This document shows, piece by piece, positions 20,432-28,419 of a DNA stretch of 64,000 bases. This stretch comes from Acidobacteriota bacterium (GTDB taxonomy: Bacteria > Acidobacteriota > Terriglobia > Terriglobales > Acidobacteriaceae). The position numbers and the translations under genes were made by a program. The notes beneath the pieces were generated by a model, which saw only the letters and a list, made by a program, of their open reading frames with translations, was not told the origin of the DNA and did no database searches. The first letter of the stretch is position 1. Each line of letters begins with the position of its first letter. Location: positions 62,001 to 126,000 of the forward strand of contig JAJZBZ010000004.1 of assembly GCA_021846275.1 (NCBI GenBank), in the 5' to 3' direction.

Positions 20432-21207
20432 ACCGGATGCGAGAGGCGGATGGACGGCATCGGATGACGCTGCTGCTGATTGACGATGACGAGATCAGCC
20501 GCGAGGTGATGGCGGCGCTGCTGGCTGAGCTGGGCGTGGAGTTGATTGCGGCTGCAGATGGCGCGGCTGCGCTGGCGATGATTGGGGATGGGAGCGTGGC
20601 GCCGGATGGAATTCTTCCGGATGGAATTTTGCTGGATGCGCAGTTGCCGGGGCTGAGCGGGGTGGCGCTGGTCGCGGCTCTGCGTGGCGTATGCGCCGCG
20701 CCTGTGGTGGTCTTCAGCGCAAGCGGGATTTCGGCGGAGCTGGCCGAAGCCGCGGATGGGTTTCTGCAGAAGTCGGCGGAGCCGGAGGCGATTCTGGCGG
20801 CGTTTGAGGCTGCGGCGGGCGCTGCGCGTGAAGGCAGAACTAAGATTGCCGCTCCGGCGACGGGTGCGGTGATCGATGCTGCGGTGATGGGAAAGTTTCG
20901 CATGTCGGCGGCGGCGCTGCGGCGGATGTATGCCGCGCTCGATGAGGACTGCGCGCGGCGGATCGAGTTGCTGGCGGCGGCGATGCATGCAGGTGACCGG
21001 GCGGCGGTGCGCGCGGAGGCTCATGCGATCAAGGGCGGCGCGGCGATGCTGGGCGCGCGCGGATTGCGGGATGTGGCTGGAGCGCTGGAGTTGGAAGCCG
21101 ATCCAGCGGAGTGGCCGCGAGCGCTGGCGGCACTGCGCGAGGCGATGGGCGCACTGCGAGCTTTGCTGGAGGATGCGTCTTTCGATTTTGCCGCTCCGTC
21201 CGGTTAG
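20428..21207 (+). CDS. Response-regulator receiver fused to an HPt domain
   Basis: 259 residues in two parts. The receiver (about 13-130) has the acidic pocket IDDDE and phosphoacceptor Asp70 in ILLDAQLPGLSG, a Ser in VVFSASG and the Lys in FLQKSAEP. The C-terminal domain (about 165-250) is a histidine phosphotransfer domain with His199 in AHAIKGGAAMLGA. There is no DNA-binding or catalytic output, so it would act as a relay intermediate. GTG 20428 overlaps the upstream propeller TGA (GTGA); ATG 20464 is an alternative. The LuxR-type regulator 94 nt downstream is a natural candidate target. No hybrid kinase is adjacent; the PAS kinase at 28.4-30.3 kb has no receiver. Confidence 0.82.
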   Translation: MNRMREADGRHRMTLLLIDDDEISREVMAALLAELGVELIAAADGAAALAMIGDGSVAPDGILPDGILLDAQLPGLSGVALVAALRGVCAAPVVVFSASGISAELAEAADGFLQKSAEPEAILAAFEAAAGAAREGRTKIAAPATGAVIDAAVMGKFRMSAAALRRMYAALDEDCARRIELLAAAMHAGDRAAVRAEAHAIKGGAAMLGARGLRDVAGALELEADPAEWPRALAALREAMGALRALLEDASFDFAAPSG

Positions 21208-21301
21208 AATGGCGGGTAGCGACAAGGGAAATTTCTGGGGACTGGATTTTTTTAGTGCGCTGTCCTGCGTGAAATCTGAGCGAATCCGAACAGGGGGAGC
21301 C

Positions 21302-21955
21302 ATGGTCCGTATTGTTCTTGCTGACGATCATCCGGTGGTGCGGGTTGGGTTGCGCAACATGCTCGCTGCGGAAGAGGATTTTGAGGTGATTGGCGAGGCG
21401 GCGGATGGCGACGAGGCCATTACGCAGACGCTGGAGCTGGAGCCAGATATTCTGCTGCTGGATCTGATGATGCCGCGACTGCCGGGGATTGAGGCGATGC
21501 GGGCGATCATGAACGGCAGTCCGCGCGTGAAGATTATTCTGCTGACCTCGACGATTACTACGCAGCAGATCATCGAGGCGCTGCAGATCGGGGCGCGCGG
21601 GATTGTGTTGAAGGATGCGGTGGCGGACCATTTGCAGACATCAATTCGCACGGTGATGGCAGGCGATTACTGGATTGGCGGCCAGAGGGTGGTGAACCTG
21701 CTGAGCGCGCTGCACAGCCTGATGCAGCAGGTGGAAGCGCCGCAACGGAAGACGTTTGGGCTGACGCCGCGCGAGATGGAGGTGGTGGGCAGCATCGTGG
21801 AGGGTTGCAGCAATCGCGATATTGCGCGGCAGTACAGCCTGAGCGAGGAGACGGTGAAGCGGCACCTGTCGAATATCTTCGACAAGACGGGCGTTTCGAC
21901 GCGGCTGGAGCTGGCGCTGTTTGCCATTGCGCACCAGCTTGTGACGCCGCAGTAG
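21302..21955 (+). CDS. NarL/LuxR-family response regulator
   Basis: 217 residues. The receiver domain has acidic residues Asp8/Asp9 in LADDHPVVRVGL, phosphoacceptor Asp54 in LLLDLMMPRLPG, Thr in LLTS and Lys in IVLKDA. The C-terminal LuxR/GerE helix-turn-helix is at about 150-212: LTPREMEVVGSIVEGCSNRD, SEETVKRHLSNIFDK and GVSTRLELALFA. It binds DNA as a phosphorylation-dependent activator. GGGGGAGCC immediately before ATG 21302 provides the ribosome-binding site. The upstream REC-HPt gene may feed it phosphate; this is inferred from proximity. Confidence 0.92.
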   Translation: MVRIVLADDHPVVRVGLRNMLAAEEDFEVIGEAADGDEAITQTLELEPDILLLDLMMPRLPGIEAMRAIMNGSPRVKIILLTSTITTQQIIEALQIGARGIVLKDAVADHLQTSIRTVMAGDYWIGGQRVVNLLSALHSLMQQVEAPQRKTFGLTPREMEVVGSIVEGCSNRDIARQYSLSEETVKRHLSNIFDKTGVSTRLELALFAIAHQLVTPQ

Positions 21956-22020
21956 GCGATGGCACATTTGTGCGCGTGCTTTTGCGCTTCGTTTCAACGG
22001 CGCGGCGCATCCAAAGAGAC

Positions 22021-22929
22021 ATGAGCCAATCCGCATTGCCACGCATTTCGTTTCTGGGTATGGGCCTGATGGGTCGGGCGATGGCGCGCCGTCTGCTGGA
22101 GGCCCGGTTTCCGGTGACGGTGTGGAATCGCACGCTGGCCGCCGCTACGCCACTGGCAGCCGAGGGAGCGACGGTGGTGGCTGAGGCTGCCGAGGCGGTG
22201 CGCGGGTGCGACGTGCTGTGTACGATGTTGTTTGATGACGCGGCGTATGAGCAGACGGTGATGGGTGGAGCGCTGGATGCGCTTGGCGCGGGCGCGCTGC
22301 ATGTGGCCTGCGGGACGATCAGCGTGAGGCTCTCGGAAAGGCTGACCGTGGAGCATGCGCGGCGCGGGCAGCAGTATGTGGCCGCGCCGGTCTTTGGTCG
22401 ACCGAATGTGGCGGCTGAGGGCAGGCTGTGGATTGTGGCGGCGGGTGAGGCGGCGGCTGTGGAGCGCGCGCGGCCTGTGCTCGCTGCAATGAGCCGCGGG
22501 CTTTCGATTGCGGGCAGCGAGCCAGCGCAGGCGCATGCGGTGAAGCTGGCCGGGAACTTCATGATCAACCTGATGATCGAGGCGATGAGCGAGGCTGTCG
22601 TCTTTGCCGAGGCGCGGGGGATTGATGCGGCGACGATGCTGGAGACGGTGAATGCGGCGCTGTTTCAGTCGCCGTTTTATGCGGCGTATGCAAGGCTGCT
22701 GCTCAATAGGCCGGATCCGCCGGGAGCGACGCTGGGACTGGGGCTGAAGGACGTGACGCTGTTTCTGGATGCGGCGGAGAGCGCGGGTGTGCGTCCGGAG
22801 GTGGCGCGGGTGGTGGCGGAGCGTCTGCGCGCGGCGGCAGAGGCTGGACTTGGTTCCGCGGACTGGGCTGCTGGAATGCTGACGGCGGCGCGTGAGGCGG
22901 CGAAAACAGGATGGGAGCGAAAGGCATGA
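22021..22929 (+). CDS. NAD(P)-dependent beta-hydroxyacid dehydrogenase (3-hydroxyisobutyrate dehydrogenase family)
   Basis: 302 residues. The Rossmann motif FLGMGLMGRAMARRLLEA is at about 10-27, followed by VTVWNRT, which by comparison favours NADP(H). The substrate-binding region GTISVRLSERL is in the place of the family DxST loop, and the catalytic lysine is in HAVKLAGNFM (about Lys175). The C-terminal all-helical domain is intact (AESAGVRPEVARVVAERLRAA). The family reduces or oxidises 3-hydroxyisobutyrate, tartronate semialdehyde, succinic semialdehyde and related compounds. The SDR gene downstream overlaps by four bases (ATGA), so the two are coupled and may act on the same kind of 3-hydroxy acid. 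Confidence 0.85.
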   Translation: MSQSALPRISFLGMGLMGRAMARRLLEARFPVTVWNRTLAAATPLAAEGATVVAEAAEAVRGCDVLCTMLFDDAAYEQTVMGGALDALGAGALHVACGTISVRLSERLTVEHARRGQQYVAAPVFGRPNVAAEGRLWIVAAGEAAAVERARPVLAAMSRGLSIAGSEPAQAHAVKLAGNFMINLMIEAMSEAVVFAEARGIDAATMLETVNAALFQSPFYAAYARLLLNRPDPPGATLGLGLKDVTLFLDAAESAGVRPEVARVVAERLRAAAEAGLGSADWAAGMLTAAREAAKTGWERKA

Positions 22930-23726
22930 AGCTGACGGGGAAGATTATTTTGATTACGGGCGCGAGCGCGGGGATTGGCGAGGCGACGGCGCTCGGGTTT
23001 GCGGCGGAGGGCGCGCGGCTGCTGCTGGCTGCTCGACGCGAAGACAGGCTGGCGGCTGTGGCCGAGGCTTGTCGCGCTCAAGGCGCGGAGGCGGTGCATA
23101 CGCTGGCGCTGGATGTGCGGAGTCACGCGGCGGTGACGGCGGCTGTTGCTGCGCTGCCCGCGGAGTGGCAGGGGATTGACGTGCTGGTGAACAATGCCGG
23201 GCTGAGCCGTGGGTTGGAGAAGCTCTACACGGGGAGTGTGTCGGATTGGGAAGAGATGATTGACACGAACGTGAAGGGGCTGCTGTATGTGACGCGGGCG
23301 GTGGTGCCGGGGATGGTGGAGCGCGGGCGCGGGCATGTGGTGAATCTTGGCTCGACGGCAGGCGAGCTGACGTATCCGAATGGGGCGGTGTATTGCGCGA
23401 CGAAGGCTGCGGAAAAGGCGTTGAATGACGGGCTTCGGCAGGATCTGCTGGGGACGCCGGTGCGGGTGACGAGCGTGAATCCGGGGATGGTGGAGACGGA
23501 GTTCAGCCGGGTGCGCTTCCACGGCGACGAGCAGCGCGCGGCGAAGGTGTATGAGGGATTGCAGCCACTGACGGGGGCCGATGTGGCGGATGCGATTGTG
23601 TGGGCGGTGACGCGGCCGGCGCATGTGAATGTGGCGCATGTGCTGCTGACGCCGGTGGCGCAGGCGAATTCGCTGCTGTTTCATCGCGAAACGGGGAGCG
23701 GGCAGACGGGCGGCGGCGGTCGATGA
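22926..23726 (+). CDS. Short-chain dehydrogenase (YdfG-like 3-hydroxy acid dehydrogenase)
   Basis: 266 residues of the classical SDR type. Cofactor motif TGASAGIGEA at about 12-21 with AARRED after beta-2, which predicts NADP(H); DVRSHAAV; NNAG at about 90; catalytic Ser in NLGSTAGELTYPNG and YCATKAAEKAL with Tyr/Lys at about 156/160. The sequence closely follows YdfG, which oxidises serine, 3-hydroxyisobutyrate and related 3-hydroxy acids and reduces malonic semialdehyde. ATG 22926 overlaps the preceding TGA. The C-terminal Gly-rich tail is not conserved. Confidence 0.87.
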   Translation: MKLTGKIILITGASAGIGEATALGFAAEGARLLLAARREDRLAAVAEACRAQGAEAVHTLALDVRSHAAVTAAVAALPAEWQGIDVLVNNAGLSRGLEKLYTGSVSDWEEMIDTNVKGLLYVTRAVVPGMVERGRGHVVNLGSTAGELTYPNGAVYCATKAAEKALNDGLRQDLLGTPVRVTSVNPGMVETEFSRVRFHGDEQRAAKVYEGLQPLTGADVADAIVWAVTRPAHVNVAHVLLTPVAQANSLLFHRETGSGQTGGGGR

Positions 23727-23805
23727 ACTGAGTTGAACGGAGTCCACGCGCGGCTGGGTGAGAGCGTTTGCAGCGGTTTGCTTCGGCGAATTGCCCGGAC
23801 GACTT

Positions 23806-24060
23806 TCAGCCGAGCGCGGTGATCTGGGCTTCGATGTGTTCGAGGGCGGCGGCGAGGGCTGCGCGGCGATGGGCGTTTGAGGTGCGCTGCGAGAGGATGT
23901 GCTCGCGTTGCAGTTCGAGGGCCTGTTTCTGGCGCGCCGTGGCGGCCTTTTCCGCAGCAGCGAACTTCTTTTTCTCTTCGCTGATTTCAGGTTGCATCGC
24001 CTGCGAGGGGACTGCGCTCATCTGTTCCTCCACGGATTTGCTTTCCCAGCCTCGTGCCAT
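23806..24060 (-). CDS. Small conserved helical protein of unknown function
   Basis: 84 residues, rich in Ala, Glu, Lys and Gln. It begins ARGWESKSVEEQ and has a predicted long amphipathic helix (EEKKKFAAAEKAATARQKQALELQREHIL) followed by QRTSNAHRRAALAAALEHIEAQ, a likely coiled coil or helical hairpin. It has no signal peptide or TM segment. I recall similar small proteins in acidobacterial genomes but know no function. TACAAT lies 6 nt upstream of the ATG with no Shine-Dalgarno, suggesting leaderless expression. Confidence 0.7.
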   Translation of the reverse strand: MARGWESKSVEEQMSAVPSQAMQPEISEEKKKFAAAEKAATARQKQALELQREHILSQRTSNAHRRAALAAALEHIEAQITALG

Positions 24061-24066
24061 AGACCG

Positions 24067-24072
24067 ATTGTA
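24067..24072 (-). promoter_or_regulatory. -10 hexamer 6 nt before the small helical protein gene (leaderless-type start)
   Basis: The complement of 24067-24072 is TACAAT, with CGGTCT between it and ATG 24060. No Shine-Dalgarno and no clear -35. Confidence 0.5.
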
Positions 24073-24201
24073 TCCTGCGCGTTTGCCGCCGACTTCGGGA
24101 GCGGGCCGCGGTGGCGGCTTTGTTTGAGCAAAATTGCTTTTGCGGAGTGAGGATTTCGGGCTGCGGTCCTGAGATAATCAGGCAAGGCGCGCCCGGCACG
24201 G

Positions 24202-25161
24202 ATGCGCACCGGGGTTCGTGTGATTGTTGAGATCGAAGCGCTGACGAAGATTTACGAGGGGAAACAGCGGGTGACGGCTGTGGACGGGATTGACCTGGAG
24301 GTTCAGCCGGGAGAAATCTTTGGCCTGCTGGGTCCGAACGGGGCGGGAAAAACCACGACCATCAGCATTGCCACGACGCGGACGCTGCCGACGAGCGGAC
24401 GGGTGAGGATTGCGGGCGTGGATGTGGTGGCGCATCCGGCGGAGGCGCGACGGTTTATCGGAGTGGTGCCGCAGTACAACACGCTGGATCGCTCGCTGAC
24501 GATTTACGAGAATCTGTATTACCACTGCCGGTACTTCGGCTTCAGCCACGGGCAGGCGCGGCAGCGCAGCGAGGAACTGCTGGGACAGTTTCTGCTGCTG
24601 GAGCGCAGGAAGGCGTATCCGGCGCAGCTTTCGGGCGGACTGGCGCAGCGGGTGCAGATTGCGCGCGCGATTGCGCACAGGCCGAAGGTGCTGTTTCTGG
24701 ATGAGCCGAGCGCGGGGCTGGATCCGCAGAGCAGGCTGGCGATGTGGAAGGCCGTGGAGGAGTTGCGCAAGGAAGGGATCACGGTGGTGCTGACGACGCA
24801 TTACATGGAAGAGGCGGATGCGCTGAGTGATCGCGTGGCGATTGTGGATCATGGGCGGATGCTGGCGATTGGCTCACCGCAGAAGCTGAAGGAGACGTTT
24901 GGCGCGCAGACGATGATACATCTGGCGCTGCGGCAGATGGAGGGAGCCGAAGCGCTGGCGACCGGGCTGCGCGGGCAGGCGGGCGTGCAGAGTGTGGAGG
25001 TGGTCGGCGACGGGCTGCGCGTCTTCACGATGGGCGGTGAGGGTGTGCTGGCGGAGCTGGTGCATGCGGCTTCGCCGCTGGGGCTGCGGGATATTGCGAT
25101 TGCCGAGCCGAGCCTGGAGACGGTGTTCATCCAGTTGACGGGGAGGGATCTGCGTGAGTAG
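24202..25161 (+). CDS. ABC-2 type transporter, ATP-binding protein
   Basis: 319 residues. Walker A GPNGAGKTT at about 44-52, Q-loop in VVPQYNTLDRSLT, signature LSGGLAQRVQIARA at about 147, Walker B VLFLDEPSAGLDP at about 163-175 and H-loop LTTHYMEEADALSD. The C-terminal extension (about 240-319) is that of DrrA/NodI-type exporters. The permease overlaps its 3' end by 8 nt, giving a two-gene exporter for drugs, lipids or polysaccharides. ATG 24202 has no clear Shine-Dalgarno; GTG 24220 is an alternative start. A GATAAT about 25 nt upstream could be its -10. Substrate unknown. Confidence 0.92.
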   Translation: MRTGVRVIVEIEALTKIYEGKQRVTAVDGIDLEVQPGEIFGLLGPNGAGKTTTISIATTRTLPTSGRVRIAGVDVVAHPAEARRFIGVVPQYNTLDRSLTIYENLYYHCRYFGFSHGQARQRSEELLGQFLLLERRKAYPAQLSGGLAQRVQIARAIAHRPKVLFLDEPSAGLDPQSRLAMWKAVEELRKEGITVVLTTHYMEEADALSDRVAIVDHGRMLAIGSPQKLKETFGAQTMIHLALRQMEGAEALATGLRGQAGVQSVEVVGDGLRVFTMGGEGVLAELVHAASPLGLRDIAIAEPSLETVFIQLTGRDLRE

Positions 25162-25975
25162 TGCGGAGAATGGCATGGATCGTGGACTGCTGGTGAAGAC
25201 CTTCTGCGGGCTGCTGCTGCGCGACCTGCGCGTGCTGAGCCGGGAGCTGGGTCCGTTTCTGCTGCGCGTGGGGATGCAGCCGCTGCTGTTTTTGTTTGTT
25301 TTCACGTTTGTGATGCCGCGGATGGCTGGCGGCGGCGCGATGGCCGGGGTGGGGCCGGGTTTTGGCGAGGTTTTGCTGCCGGGACTGATGGCGGTGGCGA
25401 TCATGTTCAGCGGGATCGCGGCGGTGGCACTGTCGCTTTCGACGGAGTTCGGGATTACGCGCGAGATTGACGACCGCGTGATGTGTCCGGCTCCGGTGGC
25501 GCTGGTGGCGGTGGAGAAGATCATCTTCAGCGCGCTGCAGAGCATGCTGGCGGCGCTGATGGTGATTCCGATGGCGATGTATATTCCGGCGACGCCGGTG
25601 TATCCGGATCTGCATCGGTGGTGGCTGCTGGCGATTGTGATGATTCTGTCCAGCCTGCTGGCGGGCGCGCTGGGGCTGGTGATCGGGTCGAGCGTGAGTC
25701 CGAAGCATATCGGGCTGGTATTTTCAATTATTGTTGTGCCCATCACCTTTTTGGGATGCGTCTACTATCCCTGGGCTTATCTCGATAAAATTCGCTGGCT
25801 GCAGGTTGCTGTTCTCTTCAATCCAATCGTATATATCAGTGAGGGGTTGCGATCAGCGGTGACGCCGCAGGTGCATTCGATGCCGATCTGGGTGGTGTTG
25901 CCGGCGCTGGTTGTCTTTCTCTGGTTTCTGGGCCGTCTGGGCCTGCGAGGGTTTTTGCGCCGCGTGATCTCGTGA
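25154..25975 (+). CDS. ABC-2 type transporter permease
   Basis: 273 residues with six predicted TM helices (for example QPLLFLFVFTFVMP, LLPGLMAVAIMFSGIAAVAL, VFSIIVVPITFLGCVYYP) and the ABC2_membrane motif FGITREIDDRVMCPAPV, followed by VALVAVEKIIFSALQS and NPIVYISEGLRSA near the C-terminus. It is the DrrB/NodJ-type partner of the upstream ATPase. GTG 25154 overlaps the ATPase stop (TAG 25159-25161), so translation is coupled. The stretch at 25710-25860 is visibly less GC-biased than the rest but stays in frame. Confidence 0.92.
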   Translation: MSSAENGMDRGLLVKTFCGLLLRDLRVLSRELGPFLLRVGMQPLLFLFVFTFVMPRMAGGGAMAGVGPGFGEVLLPGLMAVAIMFSGIAAVALSLSTEFGITREIDDRVMCPAPVALVAVEKIIFSALQSMLAALMVIPMAMYIPATPVYPDLHRWWLLAIVMILSSLLAGALGLVIGSSVSPKHIGLVFSIIVVPITFLGCVYYPWAYLDKIRWLQVAVLFNPIVYISEGLRSAVTPQVHSMPIWVVLPALVVFLWFLGRLGLRGFLRRVIS

Positions 25976-26052
25976 ATCCGGGCCCGGATTTCGGGCTGAG
26001 TTTCCGGGTTGGGTTTGTGCTGCCTGGGATCGGGCGCGCGCGGAGCGATGCT

Positions 26053-28383
26053 ATGCGACTGGCTGCATTCAATCCGTATCTGCTGGCGCTGGTGCCGGCG
26101 ACGCTGCTGGTGGCTGGCTGCGGCGGCAGCTTCACGCTGGCTTCGGCAGGCGCGGGGCCGCTGGTGCTGCGCAGCCAGACGGTGGGCGGAGTTGCCGGCG
26201 GCGCTGTGAGTGGTGCTTCGAGCGGAGTTGCGGCGGAGTCCGGCGCGGTGGCGAGTGAGTCGCGTCCGGTGACGGTGCAGACATCGGCTGCGCTGCAATG
26301 GTCGGCGACGACGGCGGATGGATTGCCGACGGCGGTGAGGTGGTCGGTGACGGGCGGCGATCCTGTCTCTGGTGCCGGTTCGATAACGCCGGAGGGAGTG
26401 TACAGCGCGCCGGGCTGGCTGACGCAGGATGTGGCCGTGGTGACGGTGCATGCGCGGCTGGCGGGCAGTGATGCGGCTGCGAGTGAGTCGGACGCGGCGA
26501 CGGCGACGATCGAGGTGACACCGGGATTTTTGCGCCCGGTGTCGCCGGAGAATCTGGCGCTTGCTCCGGGCGCGACGGCGACGTTTTCGGCTTCGATTGC
26601 CGAGGTGGGCGGCGGGGCTTCGCTGCGATTTTCCCTGCCCGCCGGTGAGAGCGGAACTGTGTCGGCTCCGGTGTGCGTGCGCAGCGCGCTGACGAGCGCG
26701 GAGCCGGCGTACACGGTCTGTTCGGTGACGTATACGGCTCCGACGGCTCCGGTGATGGTGGCGCAGGCGGTGACAGTGGAGGCCGAGGTCGCGCTGAGGG
26801 ACGAGACGGCGATGGCCGCGACGCCGGCGGTGAGCACGGCGGCGGTGCTGCTGGACCCGGCGGGGATTACGAGCAATCCGGCGATGCACCAGCAGGCGGA
26901 AGCGCTGCCGGTGGAGATGGGCAGTTCGGCGGGCAGCAATGCGGATTATGATGCGGCGCACGGCGAGCTGACGGATTGCTGTGGCGGTACGCTGGGCGCG
27001 CTGGTGGAGGACGCGGCGGGGAACCAGTACGTGCTGGGCAACAACCATATTTTTGCTCGCAGCGATCAGGCGATTGCAGGCGAGACGATCATACAGCCGG
27101 GGCTGATTGACAATGGGTGTACGCCGTTTGGCGAGGGACCGGGCGCGACGCCGGTGGCATCTTTGGCGGCGTATCCGATGCTGGAGTCAAAGGCGACGCA
27201 GACGGATGCGGCGCTGGGGCGGGTTTCGCCGGGGATGGTGGATGCGACGGGCGCGATTCTGGAGCTTGGAGCGCGAGGGGCCGACGATACGCTCGCGGCG
27301 GCACCGCCGGGTGTTTCATCGACGGGTGGGCGTGGCGAGGTGGCGCGGGTGGGCATGACGGTGGCCAAGAGCGGGCGCACGACGGGGCTGACTTGCGGCG
27401 CGATCAGCGCGGTGGATACGGAGATTCTGGTGGATTATTACCGCGACTGCGCGGAGACCGAGCATGCGTTTCGCAAGCGCTTTACGGGGCAGATCGTGGC
27501 TTCGGGCGCGGGTTTTGCGGATGCGGGTGACTCGGGTTCGCTGGTGGTGGACGGGGCGACGGCGGAGCCGGTGGGGTTGTTTTTCGCTGGCGGCGTGGAC
27601 ACGAGCGGAGTGGAGCAGGCGATTGCCAATCCGGTGGCTGACGTGCTGGGCGACCTGACGAGGACGCTGGGCGCGGGCGCGCTGCGATTTGTGGGAGCGG
27701 CGGACCATCCTGTGGCGTGCCTGCGCTATCCGACGCCGACGGTGGCGACGCCGGAACTGTCGGCGGCGGCGCGCGAGCAGGCGGCGCGCGGGCTGGAACT
27801 GGCGCGGCAGTGGGCGGCTGGACTGCGTTCGGGCGCGGCTGTGGAACCGATGGTGGTTGCCAGCCGCGACCAGGTGGCAGGGGATGGATCGGCGCTTCCG
27901 GCGATTCTGCTGGCCGGGGCGCAGTCAGGAGTGCAGGCTGAGGTGGGGAATGGCTTGCAGAATAGCTCGCTGCCGCGCTCCTTTGGCGGAGTGCCGACGC
28001 AGGTCGGGGCAGGCTTGACGGCGGGGCCGGACGCGGCGGGGCTGGCGCGCGCCGAGCGCGTGCGCGACGCTCACGCGGCGGCGCTGTTTGCGCTCAGCCC
28101 GGCGATCTTTGGGCTTGGCGTGGGAGCGAGTGCGGACAATCCGGCAGACGCGGCGCTGATTCTGTTTGTGGATCGCAACGAGGCGACGCCGACGCTGCCT
28201 GTTTCGGTGGGCGGGGAACGGTTGCGGGTGGTGCGCATGGATCGACCGCATGTGACGCGCGGTCGCGGTCGCCCGGCGATGAGCGGGTGTCGTCCTCCAG
28301 GGACGACGCGATCAAGGGCTGCAAAGGAGGATTTGCCCGGGGGCGCGCCGCTGTTGCCGGTGCGACGGTTGTCGTTGCCCTGA
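26053..28383 (+). CDS. Lipoprotein with Ig-like region and Nal1-like serine protease domain
   Basis: 776 residues. Lipobox LLVAGC puts the acylated Cys at residue 23. An Ig-like region (about 75-190) has the GSITPEGVYSAPG motif of acidobacterial secreted proteins. The following domain resembles Nal1/trypsin-like peptidases: GGTLGALVEDAAGNQYVLGNNHIFAR (His about 331), IIQPGLIDNGC, then QTDAALGRV (candidate Asp about 383), MTVAKSGRTTGLT and GDSGSLVVDG (Ser about 493). All three triad candidates appear in the right order. The C-terminal part (about 560-776) is Ala/Gly-rich and unrecognised. GGAG 7 nt before ATG 26053 and the lipobox decide the start; GTG 25972 overlaps the permease stop. Confidence 0.72.
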   Translation: MRLAAFNPYLLALVPATLLVAGCGGSFTLASAGAGPLVLRSQTVGGVAGGAVSGASSGVAAESGAVASESRPVTVQTSAALQWSATTADGLPTAVRWSVTGGDPVSGAGSITPEGVYSAPGWLTQDVAVVTVHARLAGSDAAASESDAATATIEVTPGFLRPVSPENLALAPGATATFSASIAEVGGGASLRFSLPAGESGTVSAPVCVRSALTSAEPAYTVCSVTYTAPTAPVMVAQAVTVEAEVALRDETAMAATPAVSTAAVLLDPAGITSNPAMHQQAEALPVEMGSSAGSNADYDAAHGELTDCCGGTLGALVEDAAGNQYVLGNNHIFARSDQAIAGETIIQPGLIDNGCTPFGEGPGATPVASLAAYPMLESKATQTDAALGRVSPGMVDATGAILELGARGADDTLAAAPPGVSSTGGRGEVARVGMTVAKSGRTTGLTCGAISAVDTEILVDYYRDCAETEHAFRKRFTGQIVASGAGFADAGDSGSLVVDGATAEPVGLFFAGGVDTSGVEQAIANPVADVLGDLTRTLGAGALRFVGAADHPVACLRYPTPTVATPELSAAAREQAARGLELARQWAAGLRSGAAVEPMVVASRDQVAGDGSALPAILLAGAQSGVQAEVGNGLQNSSLPRSFGGVPTQVGAGLTAGPDAAGLARAERVRDAHAAALFALSPAIFGLGVGASADNPADAALILFVDRNEATPTLPVSVGGERLRVVRMDRPHVTRGRGRPAMSGCRPPGTTRSRAAKEDLPGGAPLLPVRRLSLP

Positions 28384-28419
28384 ACTGCGCGGCAGTCGCG
28401 GCTGCGCATCGGTTGCTGC

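Noticed and set aside
28384-28419. Terminator between the convergent Nal1-like and histidine kinase genes
   Set aside because: The 36-nt gap has no adequate stem-loop or T-run on either strand.
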